From positions 1 through 32,105 of IMG/VR virus record IMGVR_UViG_3300044591_000458: DNA of 32,105 nt, one strand, 5' to 3'. Origin of the DNA: a virus. Below the pieces are notes generated by a model. The model did not search any database. It was not told where the DNA came from and saw only the letters and a list, made by a program, of their open reading frames with translations. Both the position numbers and the translations under genes were made by a program. This document shows, one piece after another, positions 14,432 to 23,116 of the stretch (position 1 is the stretch's first letter; every line of letters begins with the position of its first letter).

Positions 14432-16902
14432 TGGCAGACGAAATAATTGGTATAAAAGTAACCACAGACGCCGCGCAGGCAACGCAAGAAGTTCAGAAAT
14501 TAGATACTGCTTTTGAAGCTACTGACCAAACGGTTAAAGGTTTAAGAACGCAGTTAAAAGAAGCGGTTGCGAATGTTGCTTTAATGGCTGACAAATTTGG
14601 CGCGACTTCAAAGGAAGCTATTAATGCGGCTAAACGTGCGGCTGACTTAAAAGACCGTATCGGTGACGCAAAAGCATTGACAGACGCATTTAATCCTGAC
14701 GCAAAGTTTAAGGCGGTTGCTTCTTCATTGGCAGGTGTTGCAGGTGGATTTAGTGCGCTTCAAGGTGCAATGGCTTTGTTTGGAAGTGAAAATAAAGACG
14801 TTGAAAAAGCATTATTGAAAGTAAATGCTGCAATGGCTTTGTCACAAGGTTTGCAAGCGGTCGGCGAAAGTATTGATTCTTTTAGACAATTGGGTGCGGT
14901 TATTAAAAGCACAACGACATTCCAAGAATTAAATAATGCAGCAACTAAAACGGCTGCGGTTGTTCAGCGTGCGTTTGGTGTTGCAACTGTTGAAACAAGT
15001 ACGGGATTTAAAGTTTTAAAAGGTGCTATTGTTGCGACAGGTATTGGTGCGCTTGTTGTTGCATTAGGCGCGGTTATAAACAACTTTGATGCAATTTCAG
15101 ATTGGATTAAAAGCAGTCCATTAGGTAGTTTAGCCAAAGGGATAGCAGGATTGGTTGAACAATTTACTGACTTTATTGGTGTTACAAGTGAAGCAGAACG
15201 AAACCTAAACAAAATATCAGCTGCTAATAAAAGAGCAAATGAAGATATTGCTAATAGAATTAAAATATTAAAAGCGCAAGGCGGTTCAGAAAAAGAAGTT
15301 TACGATTTAAGTACACAACTTATTGAAAATCAACTTAATGATTTAAGAAATGCAGCAAAGGTAAAAGGTAAGTTAACTGAAGAAGAACAAAAACAAATGC
15401 GCGACTTAAAAACCGAGCAATTAGTTTTAACGGCTGACTATAATAAAAAAGTTTCAGAAGAAAATAAGAAAGCAGCTGACAAGGCGCAAAAAGATAGAGA
15501 TGACGCCAATAAAAAAGCTGCGGATAAAGCGCAAAAAGATAGAGATGATGCTGCTAAAAAAGCAGAAGAAGACACGAAGACTGCAAATAAAATGCTTCTT
15601 GATTTGCAGAATGCAAAGAGTTTGGCATTAATAGAAGATGAAAATGCTAAGGCTTTAAAGCAATTAGAAATAGATAAGAAAGCTAAAGAAGATGAAATTA
15701 ATCAATTAAAGGTTTCGCAATCTGTTAAAGATGAATTAATTAAAACAAATAATGAAAAATTTGTTGCGGATAAAAATAACCTTGACAAAAAGATTAAAGA
15801 AGATACAGATAAAAAACAAAAAGAAGACGCGGATAATCTTAATACGTTTAATGAAAAAATAAAAGAAATTAAAATTGCCGCAGTTGAAGATGACGTTGAA
15901 AGAGCAAAACAAGAAAGATTAGCTAAACTTGATAAAGATTTAAGAGAATTAGAAGAAGATAAAGAATTCATAAAATTATCTGAAACTGAAAAGACTGAAA
16001 TTAGAAATCAATTAAAGCAAACCGCTGAAGAAGATATTACTAAAATTGAACTTGAAGAAGAAAGTAAAAGATTAGATAAAAAATTAAGGTTATTAGAATT
16101 AAACCTTGAAGCATTAACTAAAGGCACTCAATCTTATTATGACGCTAAAATTGAATTAATAAATGAAGCTGAAAAGAAGGAAATTTTAGAACTTCAAAAG
16201 CAATTTGACCAAAAGAAAATAAATGAAGAAGAATTTCAAAAAGCTTTAGCAGCTATTCAGGCAAAATACGCAAAACAAGTAAAGCAAACTAAATTAGAAC
16301 AATTAAATGAATATTTAGGTTATGCAACAACTACTTTAAGTGCTATAAATAATATATTTTCTTCGGCAAGTAAGATAAACCAAATGCAACTTGAACAAGA
16401 CCTTAAAAAGGTTAAGGGCAATGCAGTTGAAGAAGAAAAACTTAGAAAAAAAGCATTTGAACAAAATAAGAAAACACAAATTGCGCAAGCTATTATTGGA
16501 ACTTTACAATCGGCGGTTCAGGCATTCCAATCACTTGCAGTTATTCCGATAGTTGGTCCGGTTTTGGGTGCGGCAGCAGCAGCGGCAGCATTGGTTTTTG
16601 GATATAAGCAAGTTGCTTTAATTAAAGCACAAAACTATGAATCAGCATCAGAAGGCACAGTTACTTCGCCAAGTTTAGGCGAAGGTGGCGGGGGTTCGCC
16701 TGACTTAGGTGGTGGCGGTGCTGGTGGCGCAGTTCCCGACTTAGGTGGTGGTGCTTCGCCCGATTTAGGCACAAGTGGTGGCGGTGTAGGCGCAGGCGGT
16801 GGTGGTCAAACCCCAACAGTTCGTGCATACGTTGTTGAACGTGACATTTCAGACGCACAAAGCCGTGACGCAGAAATTCAAAACCGCGCACGATTCCAAT
16901 AA
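14431..16902 (+). CDS. Tape measure protein
   Basis: 823 residues. The order is a helical start, a hydrophobic segment at about 193-216 (LKGAIVATGIGALVVALGAV), a long charged coiled coil at about 250-660, a second hydrophobic segment at about 700-730 (IPIVGPVLGAAAAAAALVFG), and a Gly-rich tail with four xPxLG repeats. This is the classic layout of a tape measure that sets tail length and helps eject DNA. At about 1.5 Angstrom per residue the tail would be near 120 nm. Residues 345-374 are an exact 15-residue duplication. The coiled-coil part uses more GAT and AAA codons than other genes. Confidence 0.9.
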   Translation: MADEIIGIKVTTDAAQATQEVQKLDTAFEATDQTVKGLRTQLKEAVANVALMADKFGATSKEAINAAKRAADLKDRIGDAKALTDAFNPDAKFKAVASSLAGVAGGFSALQGAMALFGSENKDVEKALLKVNAAMALSQGLQAVGESIDSFRQLGAVIKSTTTFQELNNAATKTAAVVQRAFGVATVETSTGFKVLKGAIVATGIGALVVALGAVINNFDAISDWIKSSPLGSLAKGIAGLVEQFTDFIGVTSEAERNLNKISAANKRANEDIANRIKILKAQGGSEKEVYDLSTQLIENQLNDLRNAAKVKGKLTEEEQKQMRDLKTEQLVLTADYNKKVSEENKKAADKAQKDRDDANKKAADKAQKDRDDAAKKAEEDTKTANKMLLDLQNAKSLALIEDENAKALKQLEIDKKAKEDEINQLKVSQSVKDELIKTNNEKFVADKNNLDKKIKEDTDKKQKEDADNLNTFNEKIKEIKIAAVEDDVERAKQERLAKLDKDLRELEEDKEFIKLSETEKTEIRNQLKQTAEEDITKIELEEESKRLDKKLRLLELNLEALTKGTQSYYDAKIELINEAEKKEILELQKQFDQKKINEEEFQKALAAIQAKYAKQVKQTKLEQLNEYLGYATTTLSAINNIFSSASKINQMQLEQDLKKVKGNAVEEEKLRKKAFEQNKKTQIAQAIIGTLQSAVQAFQSLAVIPIVGPVLGAAAAAAALVFGYKQVALIKAQNYESASEGTVTSPSLGEGGGGSPDLGGGGAGGAVPDLGGGASPDLGTSGGGVGAGGGGQTPTVRAYVVERDISDAQSRDAEIQNRARFQ
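15463..15552 (+). repeat. Tandem 45-bp repeat in the tape measure gene
   Basis: Two adjacent units encode the identical 15 residues NKKAADKAQKDRDDA. The DNA differs at several synonymous third positions (for example GCA/GCT, GCT/GCG, GAC/GAT, GCC/GCT), so the repeat is old or selected at protein level. A third, degraded unit (AKKAEED) follows. Confidence 0.85.
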
Positions 16903-16930
16903 ATGATAAATATTAAAAATTAAACTATTT

Positions 16931-17530
16931 ATGGGTATGAATACTGAATTACCAATATATATGTTGGACATAACAGAAGACATTGAAGACGATTCGCAAG
17001 TTGACTTCATTGCTTTGGTTGACCGTCCGGCTATCCAAAAGAATTGGAACGCATTTAATAAAACACAAAAATTTGAAATTGTTAACGAAGACCGTCGCAT
17101 TATTTCAGGCGCTATTATGTTGGCTGACACTCCTATTTTTCGTAGTGACAGTACTTACGGTGATTACTACGTGGCTTTTAGTGCGGACACTATTCTTAAA
17201 ATTGTACAAAAATTCTTCAAAAAAGGATTCCAAAGCAATGTGAATTTAATGCACGATTCAAATGCACAATTTGACGGCGTGACTTTATTTGAAAGCTTTA
17301 TTTCAGACCCTGCACGTGGCATTATGCCAATGAAAGGATTTGAAGACGCACCTGTTGGCAGTTGGTTTGGGTCAATGATTGTTGACAATAACGAAGCGTG
17401 GGCGAAAGTAAAAAGTGGCGACATTGCAGGATTTAGCGTTGAAGGTTTATTTAACTACAAACCAAAAGAAGTAAATAAAGTTGCTTCAATGGTTGACGAA
17501 ATCAAAAAAATATTGTCACAGGTTAAGTGA
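16931..17530 (+). CDS. Prohead protease, XkdF-like serine peptidase
   Basis: 199 residues. Motifs of the XkdF-like peptidase family (related to the S78 proheads) are visible: SGAIMLADTPIFR (about 59-71), NLMHDS with the likely catalytic H108, and DIAGFSVEG with the likely nucleophile S169. It is followed by the scaffold and the major capsid gene, the normal order for head maturation. It would cut the scaffold and perhaps the capsid protein N-terminus. Confidence 0.8.
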   Translation: MGMNTELPIYMLDITEDIEDDSQVDFIALVDRPAIQKNWNAFNKTQKFEIVNEDRRIISGAIMLADTPIFRSDSTYGDYYVAFSADTILKIVQKFFKKGFQSNVNLMHDSNAQFDGVTLFESFISDPARGIMPMKGFEDAPVGSWFGSMIVDNNEAWAKVKSGDIAGFSVEGLFNYKPKEVNKVASMVDEIKKILSQVK

Positions 17531-17567
17531 TAAACATTTTATTTTTTAACTATATAATAAAAAAAGT

Positions 17568-18179
17568 ATGAACGCACAGGAAGCGATTTTAAAAATCAAA
17601 GCGTTGTTTGAAGACAATGCTGCGCCTGTTGAAGAAGTGAAAGCTGAAGAAACACCGATTGTTGAAGAAACAAAGGTTGAAATGGCTGAATATTCTTTAA
17701 TGGACGGAACGAAAGTTGAAATTTCAGCTTTTGAAATTGGCGGTTCTGTTACTATGGCTGACGGTACACCTGCACCTGCGGGCGAACACCAATTAGCCGA
17801 CGGGACACAGATTCAGTTAGACGAAAACGGTATTATCATTGAAATTTCTGCAAAAGAAGAAGAAGTGATGCCGGAAGTTGACACAGAAATTGAAGCTAAA
17901 AAAGAAGAAGACAAAAAGATTGCAGAAATGCAAGAACAATTTGAAGCACAAATTGCTGAATTAAAAGCAGCAAAAGAAGTTTCAGACGCAAAAGTATTGG
18001 AATTAGAAAATAAAGTTAAGCAAGGCTTTGCACAAGTAGCTGAATTGATTGAAGCACTTTCAAACGTACCAAGCGCAGACCCAATTCAAAAGCCAAGCAA
18101 TTTTTCTGAATTTGTATCAAACAATGATATTAAAGAAGAAAGATTAAATAAATATAGACAAGCATTATTAAACAATTAA
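17568..18179 (+). CDS. Capsid scaffolding protein
   Basis: 203 residues, very acidic and low-complexity (EEVKAEETPIVEETKVEM), with a beta region MADGTPAPAGEHQLADGTQIQL and a coiled coil at about 105-160. The C-terminal part (NFSEFVSNNDIKEERLNKYRQALLN) probably docks on capsid subunits. Its position between the protease and the major capsid gene supports a scaffold role. The 37 bp before it hold only AT-rich sequence. Confidence 0.75.
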   Translation: MNAQEAILKIKALFEDNAAPVEEVKAEETPIVEETKVEMAEYSLMDGTKVEISAFEIGGSVTMADGTPAPAGEHQLADGTQIQLDENGIIIEISAKEEEVMPEVDTEIEAKKEEDKKIAEMQEQFEAQIAELKAAKEVSDAKVLELENKVKQGFAQVAELIEALSNVPSADPIQKPSNFSEFVSNNDIKEERLNKYRQALLNN

Positions 18180-18191
18180 AATTAGATAACA

Positions 18192-19145
18192 ATGGCATTT
18201 AATGTATCAGCATTAGCTAACTATACAGAACAAAACGCAGCCCTTTTGGTTACGTCTTCTGTATTAGGTGCAAAAACTGCTTCTTTAATTAAGAGTGCAG
18301 GAAACGTTATGGTAGGCGTTAAGTCTTCAGAAACGATTAACATTATGGACACAGACGCAATTTTTCAAAGCGGGGGTAGCTGCGGATTTACTGCATCAGG
18401 TTCAACAACTTTCACACAAAGAACTGTGACTGTTGGTAAAATTAAAGTAAACGAAGCACTTTGTCCAAAAGACTTAGAAGCTAAGTATTTACAAAAAGCT
18501 TTACCTACCGGTTCAATGTATGATTCAATTCCTTTTGAGCAAGAATTCGCAGACAAGAAAGCGAAAACTATTGCTGCTCAATTAGAAACAGGTTTATGGC
18601 AAGGCGACACAGATTCTGTGAACGTTAACTTAAACAAGTTTGACGGTTTAGTAAAATTAATCGGCGCTGCTTCAGGTGTTGTTGCTGCTAACGCTTCAAC
18701 TTACATTTCAGGCGCACCTTTGAGTTCAATTACTGCTGCTAACGTAATCAGCATTTTTGACGGTGTTTACGCTGCAATCCCTGCGAAAGTAGTTGCTGCT
18801 GAAGATATGACTATCTTCTGTGGTCAGGATTTATTCAGAACTTACACAATTGCTTTAAAGAACGCTAACAGCTTCCATTATTCAGTTGACGCTAAGGCTG
18901 ACGGCGAATTTGTTTTACCGGGTACAATGATTAAAGTTGTTGCGGTTGCAGGTTTGAACGGTACTAATAAAGTTTACGCTACACGTTTAAGCAACTTATT
19001 CATCGGTACAGACTTATTGAACGAAGAAGAAAAATTTGAAATCTTCTACGCAAAAGAAGCTGACCAAGTACGTTTCGTTTCTGAATTCAAAATGGGTGTG
19101 AATATTGCATTCCCTGACGAAGTTGTGAAATTCGTATTGGCTTAA
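18192..19145 (+). CDS. Major capsid protein (HK97-fold candidate)
   Basis: 317 residues. The sequence (FNVSALANYTEQNAALL, INIMDTDAIFQSGGSCGF, IKVNEALCPKDLEAKYL, FADKKAKTIAAQLETGLWQG) corresponds to the capsid proteins I know from Bacteroidetes siphoviruses. It follows the scaffold gene by 12 bp and is followed by a strong terminator, as expected for a very abundant protein. Codons are more biased toward GCT, GTT and TTC than those of the neighbours. Confidence 0.85.
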   Translation: MAFNVSALANYTEQNAALLVTSSVLGAKTASLIKSAGNVMVGVKSSETINIMDTDAIFQSGGSCGFTASGSTTFTQRTVTVGKIKVNEALCPKDLEAKYLQKALPTGSMYDSIPFEQEFADKKAKTIAAQLETGLWQGDTDSVNVNLNKFDGLVKLIGAASGVVAANASTYISGAPLSSITAANVISIFDGVYAAIPAKVVAAEDMTIFCGQDLFRTYTIALKNANSFHYSVDAKADGEFVLPGTMIKVVAVAGLNGTNKVYATRLSNLFIGTDLLNEEEKFEIFYAKEADQVRFVSEFKMGVNIAFPDEVVKFVLA

Positions 19146-19151
19146 TTATTC

Positions 19152-19179
19152 GGGGGTTGAAATATACCCCCACTTTTTT
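19152..19179 (+). terminator. Intrinsic terminator after the major capsid gene
   Basis: GGGGGT (19152-19157) pairs with ACCCCC (19166-19171) around an 8-nt loop, and six T follow two bases later (19174-19179). Confidence 0.85.
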
Positions 19180-19200
19180 AAAATATTAAATTAATTAACA

Positions 19201-19722
19201 ATGAGTTGTGCTTTAACACAAGGATACACTTTAGATTGTCGCGATAGTTTAGGCGGTATCGTTGAAGTTTATTTTACTGAAGCTGCAAACGTAACAACAA
19301 CAACTGAAGCAAGCGGTGTTATTACTGCTTTGACTAAGGCTGCGGGAAAACGTTTTTGGAAATATGCTTTAGTAAAAGATACTTCAATGTTCAACCAAAC
19401 ATTAAACGCTTCTGTTGCAAACGGGACTGTTTTTTACGCGCAAGAACTTCAGATTATCCTTAATAAAATGCAGACTAACACACGCAACGAATTGTTGTTG
19501 TTAGCGCAAAATTCTTTAGTTGCAGTTGCAAAAGATAGCAACGGAATCTATTGGTATTTAGGAAAAACACGCGGTATTGATATGACTGCAAATGCAGCTT
19601 CAACAGGTACTGCGCAAGGCGACAGAAGCGGATTCACTTTAACTTTCACAGGTTCTGAACCTGCGTTAGCTCCAAGTGTAACTTCAGTTGTTGCTTTAGC
19701 TTTAGAAACACCGGGTTCTTAA
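19201..19722 (+). CDS. Major tail tube protein candidate
   Basis: 173 residues, beta-rich, starting MSCALTQGYTLDCRDSLGG. The middle (WKYALVKDTSMFNQTLNASV, VFYAQELQIILNKM) and the end (SGFTLTFTGSEPALAP) fit a tail tube fold: two sheets and a central helix. Its high-expression style codons and placement in a separate unit flanked by terminators on both sides fit an abundant tube protein. Confidence 0.65.
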   Translation: MSCALTQGYTLDCRDSLGGIVEVYFTEAANVTTTTEASGVITALTKAAGKRFWKYALVKDTSMFNQTLNASVANGTVFYAQELQIILNKMQTNTRNELLLLAQNSLVAVAKDSNGIYWYLGKTRGIDMTANAASTGTAQGDRSGFTLTFTGSEPALAPSVTSVVALALETPGS

Positions 19723-19753
19723 TAACTTTGTTTTTCATAGGTTTATAGGTTTG

Positions 19754-19786
19754 CCGCCGTTCCTTAATTGGTTCGGCGGTTTTTTT
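19754..19786 (+). terminator. Intrinsic terminator after the tail tube gene
   Basis: CCGCCG (19754-19759) pairs with CGGCGG (19774-19779); an inner CC/GG extends the stem around TTAATT. Seven T follow (19780-19786). Confidence 0.9.
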
Positions 19787-19814
19787 GTTTAATATGCAAC
19801 AAATTGTACTTTTA
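19784..19814 (+). promoter_or_regulatory. Candidate promoter for the portal operon
   Basis: TTTG (19784-19787), formed by the end of the terminator T run, lies 19 nt before TACTTTTA (19807-19814), which matches TAnnTTTG at seven of eight positions. Transcription would start just before ATG 19828, leaving almost no leader. Confidence 0.45.
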
Positions 19815-19827
19815 GCTATTTACTTAT

Positions 19828-20202
19828 ATGATTAGGTTAACCAAAGGTCAGACGCAAAATATTATTTTAACCTTAACTGAAAAACAGTTATTGACAAACC
19901 CAAATTATTTGTTTGTTTTCACAAATAGAAGCGCAAACACAGAAATAAAGTTTGTAAAGTTAAACGCGACTGACATAAGCCAATATAAAGACCGTTATAA
20001 TGAATTTAGCATTGTAACGAACACTAATTTTGGGTCAGCGTTAAACGGTCAATATGATTATGAAATTTACGAGCAAACAAGTACGACAAACACCAACCCA
20101 ACCGGTTTAAATATGATTGAATCGGGGATTATGGAGTTAGTCGGAACGCCTTTTGAATTTACGGAATATCAAACAACAGACACTTACACAATTAGACAAT
20201 AA
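19828..20202 (+). CDS. Hypothetical structural protein before portal
   Basis: 124 residues, beta-rich (LTKGQTQNIILTLTEKQLL, YLFVFTNRSANTEIKFV, FSIVTNTNFGSALNGQYDYEIYEQTS). The layout looks like an immunoglobulin-like or jelly-roll fold. It overlaps the portal start by one base (TAATGG). A virion decoration or fibre-associated role is possible; I recognise no function. Confidence 0.55.
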   Translation: MIRLTKGQTQNIILTLTEKQLLTNPNYLFVFTNRSANTEIKFVKLNATDISQYKDRYNEFSIVTNTNFGSALNGQYDYEIYEQTSTTNTNPTGLNMIESGIMELVGTPFEFTEYQTTDTYTIRQ

Positions 20203-21998
20203 TGGATTTACGCGTATTAACATTTGCAGAAGCACGCCAACCTGAATTTAAGGAAAAAAAGGGCGAAGGATATATTCAGTACGGCGACCGCAATGACTAC
20301 CCAATTTATTTGGTTGACTTATTCAATAAGTCGGCTAAACATAACGCCATTGTAAAAAGCAAGGTGCATTATATTACCGGCAACGGTTGGAAGGGCAGCG
20401 AAAGCGCTGAAACTTTCATTAAGAAAGTTAACCGAATGGAATCTTTGGACGATTTAACGCGCAAAGTTTCATTGGATACCGAATTATTCGGCGGTTATTA
20501 TTTAGAAATCATTTGGTCTGTTACAGGTCAATTGGCTGAAGTATGGCATTTAGACTATACTAAGATTCGTACAAATAAAGACAATACGCAGTTTTGGTAC
20601 AAAGAAGATTGGTCAGACAGAAACGAAAAACAAAGAGTTTACGCTGCATTCAATCCAAGCCACCCCGAAGGAAAACAGATTTTATACGTTAAAGAATACC
20701 GCCCAAATATGGGTATTTATAGTTTACCGGGTTACTTTGGTGCGTTAAACTATATTGAATCAGACATTGAAATTTCAAAACACGTATTAGGAAATGCGCA
20801 AACAGGATTTAGCGCAAGTAAATTAATTACGTTACCTAACGGCGAACCTTCAGACGAAGAAAAACGCAATATTGAAAAACGTTTTTCAAATAGATTTAGT
20901 GGTTCAGACGGTAAGAAGTTTATTTTGGCTTTCGTAAATGATAGCGCAAGAAAACCAATTATTGACGATTTGGGTGCTTCAGATATTACAAAAGAAGACT
21001 TCAACCGTGTTGATTCTTTAATTCAAACTAACATATTTTCAGGACACCAAATTACAACGCCTTCAATATTCGGTATTGCAGAAGCGGGAAAATTGGGTTC
21101 ACGTTCTGAAATGCGTGACGGTTACGAAATATTTAAAAATACTTATGTAAATAGTAAGCAAATGCACCTTGAAGGGGTGTTTAATATGTTGGCTAAATAC
21201 AGGGGAGTTTCTGAACCTGAATTAAGCATTATACCAACTGAACCAATTGGTTTTGAATTTACTGAAAACTTATTGAAGGAAATTGCACCGAAGGAATGGT
21301 TATTGGAAAAAGCGGGAATTGATATGACTAAATACCAAGCGCCGGAAGACACAGTTCCTGTTGTACAGTCAGCGCAATTTAAAGACGATTTCAGCGCCTT
21401 TTATGAGTTCGGCGAAGCAAAGCAAGGGTTCAATGTTTGGAAGCAAAAAACACGCTTTAACGACGATTCAGAATATCAAATGTTTGCAGACGTTAGCCAA
21501 TTACAAGCCAATGTTTTGGATTTAATGGCAAAGGACAAAAGAATTACGCCTGAAGTATTGGCTGAAACACTTGACCAAAACGTTGAAACAATTAATTTGG
21601 TTATCAAAACTTTGGTTGAAAACGGTTATGTTGAAATAAACGAATACGCAATAGGCGAAGGAATTGACGAAAACATAATTACAGAACACATACTTACTGC
21701 GCCATTGGGCGACATATTAGTTAAGGTTCAGCCGACAACAAAGGAATTATTAATTCGCTATTCTTACGAATGGAAATCAGGGTTTAATAATACAGATAAA
21801 AAAACAAGCCGTCCGTTTTGTGTGGCTTTATTAGACGCGGGAAAAATGTATTCACGTTCTGAAATTGAGCAAATAAGCGCAAGACTTGGTTATTCCGTTT
21901 GGGATAGGGCGGGCGGTTGGTACACAGTACCGGGAACTAACGAACACGAACCAAGTTGTCGCCACCAATGGGTTTCAAATATTGTAACAAGAAAATAA
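20202..21998 (+). CDS. Portal protein with extra C-terminal Cys/His domain
   Basis: 598 residues, longer than typical portals of 400-500. The N-terminal 400 residues (IQYGDRNDYPIYLVDLFNKS, HNAIVKSKVHYITGNGW, GYYLEIIWSVTGQLAEVWHL, TTPSIFGIAEAGKLGSRSEM) fit the HK97/SPP1-type portal family. Residues about 505-598 add a domain with SRPFC (C540) and EPSCRHQW (C586, H588), which resembles the end of Mu F-like minor head proteins and may bind zinc. The portal would form the 12-mer through which DNA enters and leaves. Confidence 0.8.
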   Translation: MDLRVLTFAEARQPEFKEKKGEGYIQYGDRNDYPIYLVDLFNKSAKHNAIVKSKVHYITGNGWKGSESAETFIKKVNRMESLDDLTRKVSLDTELFGGYYLEIIWSVTGQLAEVWHLDYTKIRTNKDNTQFWYKEDWSDRNEKQRVYAAFNPSHPEGKQILYVKEYRPNMGIYSLPGYFGALNYIESDIEISKHVLGNAQTGFSASKLITLPNGEPSDEEKRNIEKRFSNRFSGSDGKKFILAFVNDSARKPIIDDLGASDITKEDFNRVDSLIQTNIFSGHQITTPSIFGIAEAGKLGSRSEMRDGYEIFKNTYVNSKQMHLEGVFNMLAKYRGVSEPELSIIPTEPIGFEFTENLLKEIAPKEWLLEKAGIDMTKYQAPEDTVPVVQSAQFKDDFSAFYEFGEAKQGFNVWKQKTRFNDDSEYQMFADVSQLQANVLDLMAKDKRITPEVLAETLDQNVETINLVIKTLVENGYVEINEYAIGEGIDENIITEHILTAPLGDILVKVQPTTKELLIRYSYEWKSGFNNTDKKTSRPFCVALLDAGKMYSRSEIEQISARLGYSVWDRAGGWYTVPGTNEHEPSCRHQWVSNIVTRK

Positions 21999-21999
21999 A

Positions 22000-22596
22000 A
22001 TGAGCAAAAACACATTATTCATATCAGTACAGTCAATTAAGGACAGAACAGGGTTGCACGCAAACGTGGACGAAAAATTAGTTTTACCTGAAATTAAGAC
22101 GGCGCAGGATATGTACATTTTACCGGCTTTGGGTTCGGCGCTTTACAACGAATTACAAACCGCAGTTGAAGCAAACAGTTTCACGGCTTTACAGACGACA
22201 TTATTGGACGATTACATTGTTGATTGTTTGATTTATTACGTTATGTCTGAATTACCGCAAGGTTTATCATATCAGTTTTACAATAAGGGGTTAATTAGAA
22301 AAACAGGCGAAAATCAAGAAAGTCCTTCAATGCAGGATATGATTGACGTTGCCAATAGATACCGCGCACGCGCTGAATTCTACAAACAAAGACTTATTAA
22401 ATATTTAAAACAAAACAATGCTTTATATCCAAACTATTTAAACTTTGGTTCGGGCATTGATTCAATCAAACCTGACAACGAAGGATATACTGTTTCAATG
22501 TGGTTGGGCGACAATGGTTGCTGCGGCGAAGATTTTGACGGGAAGCACAGAAAATCGTTTGAAGAACGTTATCAGGGTAATATCGGTTGTTGCTAA
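22000..22596 (+). CDS. Head-tail connector protein (gp6/DUF6712-like)
   Basis: 198 residues: helical core (LFISVQSIKDRTGLHANVDE, TAQDMYILPALGSALYNEL, DDYIVDCLIYYVMSELPQGL, RARAEFYKQRLIKYLK) then a Cys-rich C-terminus (DNGCCGEDFDGKH ... NIGCC). The helical part matches the connector that binds below the portal in Bacteroidetes phages. The gene follows the portal with one base between. The paired cysteines at the end are unusual and could form disulphides or bind metal. Confidence 0.65.
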   Translation: MSKNTLFISVQSIKDRTGLHANVDEKLVLPEIKTAQDMYILPALGSALYNELQTAVEANSFTALQTTLLDDYIVDCLIYYVMSELPQGLSYQFYNKGLIRKTGENQESPSMQDMIDVANRYRARAEFYKQRLIKYLKQNNALYPNYLNFGSGIDSIKPDNEGYTVSMWLGDNGCCGEDFDGKHRKSFEERYQGNIGCC

Positions 22597-22599
22597 AAT

Positions 22600-22728
22600 A
22601 TGAGTAAACAAGTAAACATTAAAAACCAAAATAAGCTTAAAGTTTATTTGGCAAAAGAAAAAAAGAATGACATTAAACCAAATAGTCAAAGAACTAACAA
22701 CGATAGGCAACGACCACGAACAAATTAA
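22600..22728 (+). CDS. Small basic protein overlapping the tail terminator gene
   Basis: 42 residues, strongly basic and polar (KKNDIKPNSQRTNNDRQRPR). It starts 4 nt after the connector stop and overlaps the next gene by 62 nt in another frame. Initiation context is good but the second half reads as disordered, so it could be a short leader that couples translation. Confidence 0.4.
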   Translation: MSKQVNIKNQNKLKVYLAKEKKNDIKPNSQRTNNDRQRPRTN

Positions 22729-23116
22729 TTTTGTTTATTTCGGGGACGTTTGGGAACGTTTAAGCAATGGCGAAGTAACTTATCCTGCAATGTTTTTCAC
22801 TTTAAACGGTGCAAACGTTGCGGCAAAGGAAATCGGGTATTCGTTTAGTTTGTATTTTATGGACAGAATGTTAATGGAAGAAACAAACGAAACAGAAGTT
22901 TTATCAGATATGACACAGGTTGCCGGCGACATTGTTGCGCAATTAAGATTTCCAACGGATTATCAAAACGTTACTTGGACATTGAACCAAAATTTGCCTA
23001 TTACTTTTTATACTGAAAGCGACCCCGATTTATTGGCAGGTGTGAAATTGGACATTAACTTAACAGTACCATTTATTAACAACAGGTGTGAAGTACCTTC
23101 AAATTATACTTATTAA
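22667..23116 (+). CDS. Tail terminator/completion protein candidate
   Basis: 149 residues. The pattern (LNQIVKELTTIG ... INFVYFGDVWERLS ... YPAMFFTLNGANV ... YSFSLYFMDRMLMEE) with a C-terminal DLLAGVKLDINLTVPFINNRC is an alpha/beta fold of the type proposed for tail terminators (gpU-like) in Bacteroidetes phages. Its place between the connector and the fibre is consistent. The role is by analogy. Confidence 0.5.
   Translation: MTLNQIVKELTTIGNDHEQINFVYFGDVWERLSNGEVTYPAMFFTLNGANVAAKEIGYSFSLYFMDRMLMEETNETEVLSDMTQVAGDIVAQLRFPTDYQNVTWTLNQNLPITFYTESDPDLLAGVKLDINLTVPFINNRCEVPSNYTY

Noticed and set aside
16661-16891. His-rich frame on the - strand of the tape measure end
   Set aside because: It is the complement of the Gly-rich repeats and has no biological support.
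19723-19730. TAACTTTG promoter match after the tail tube gene
   Set aside because: No -33 TTTG at the right distance, and a strong terminator follows within 25 bp.
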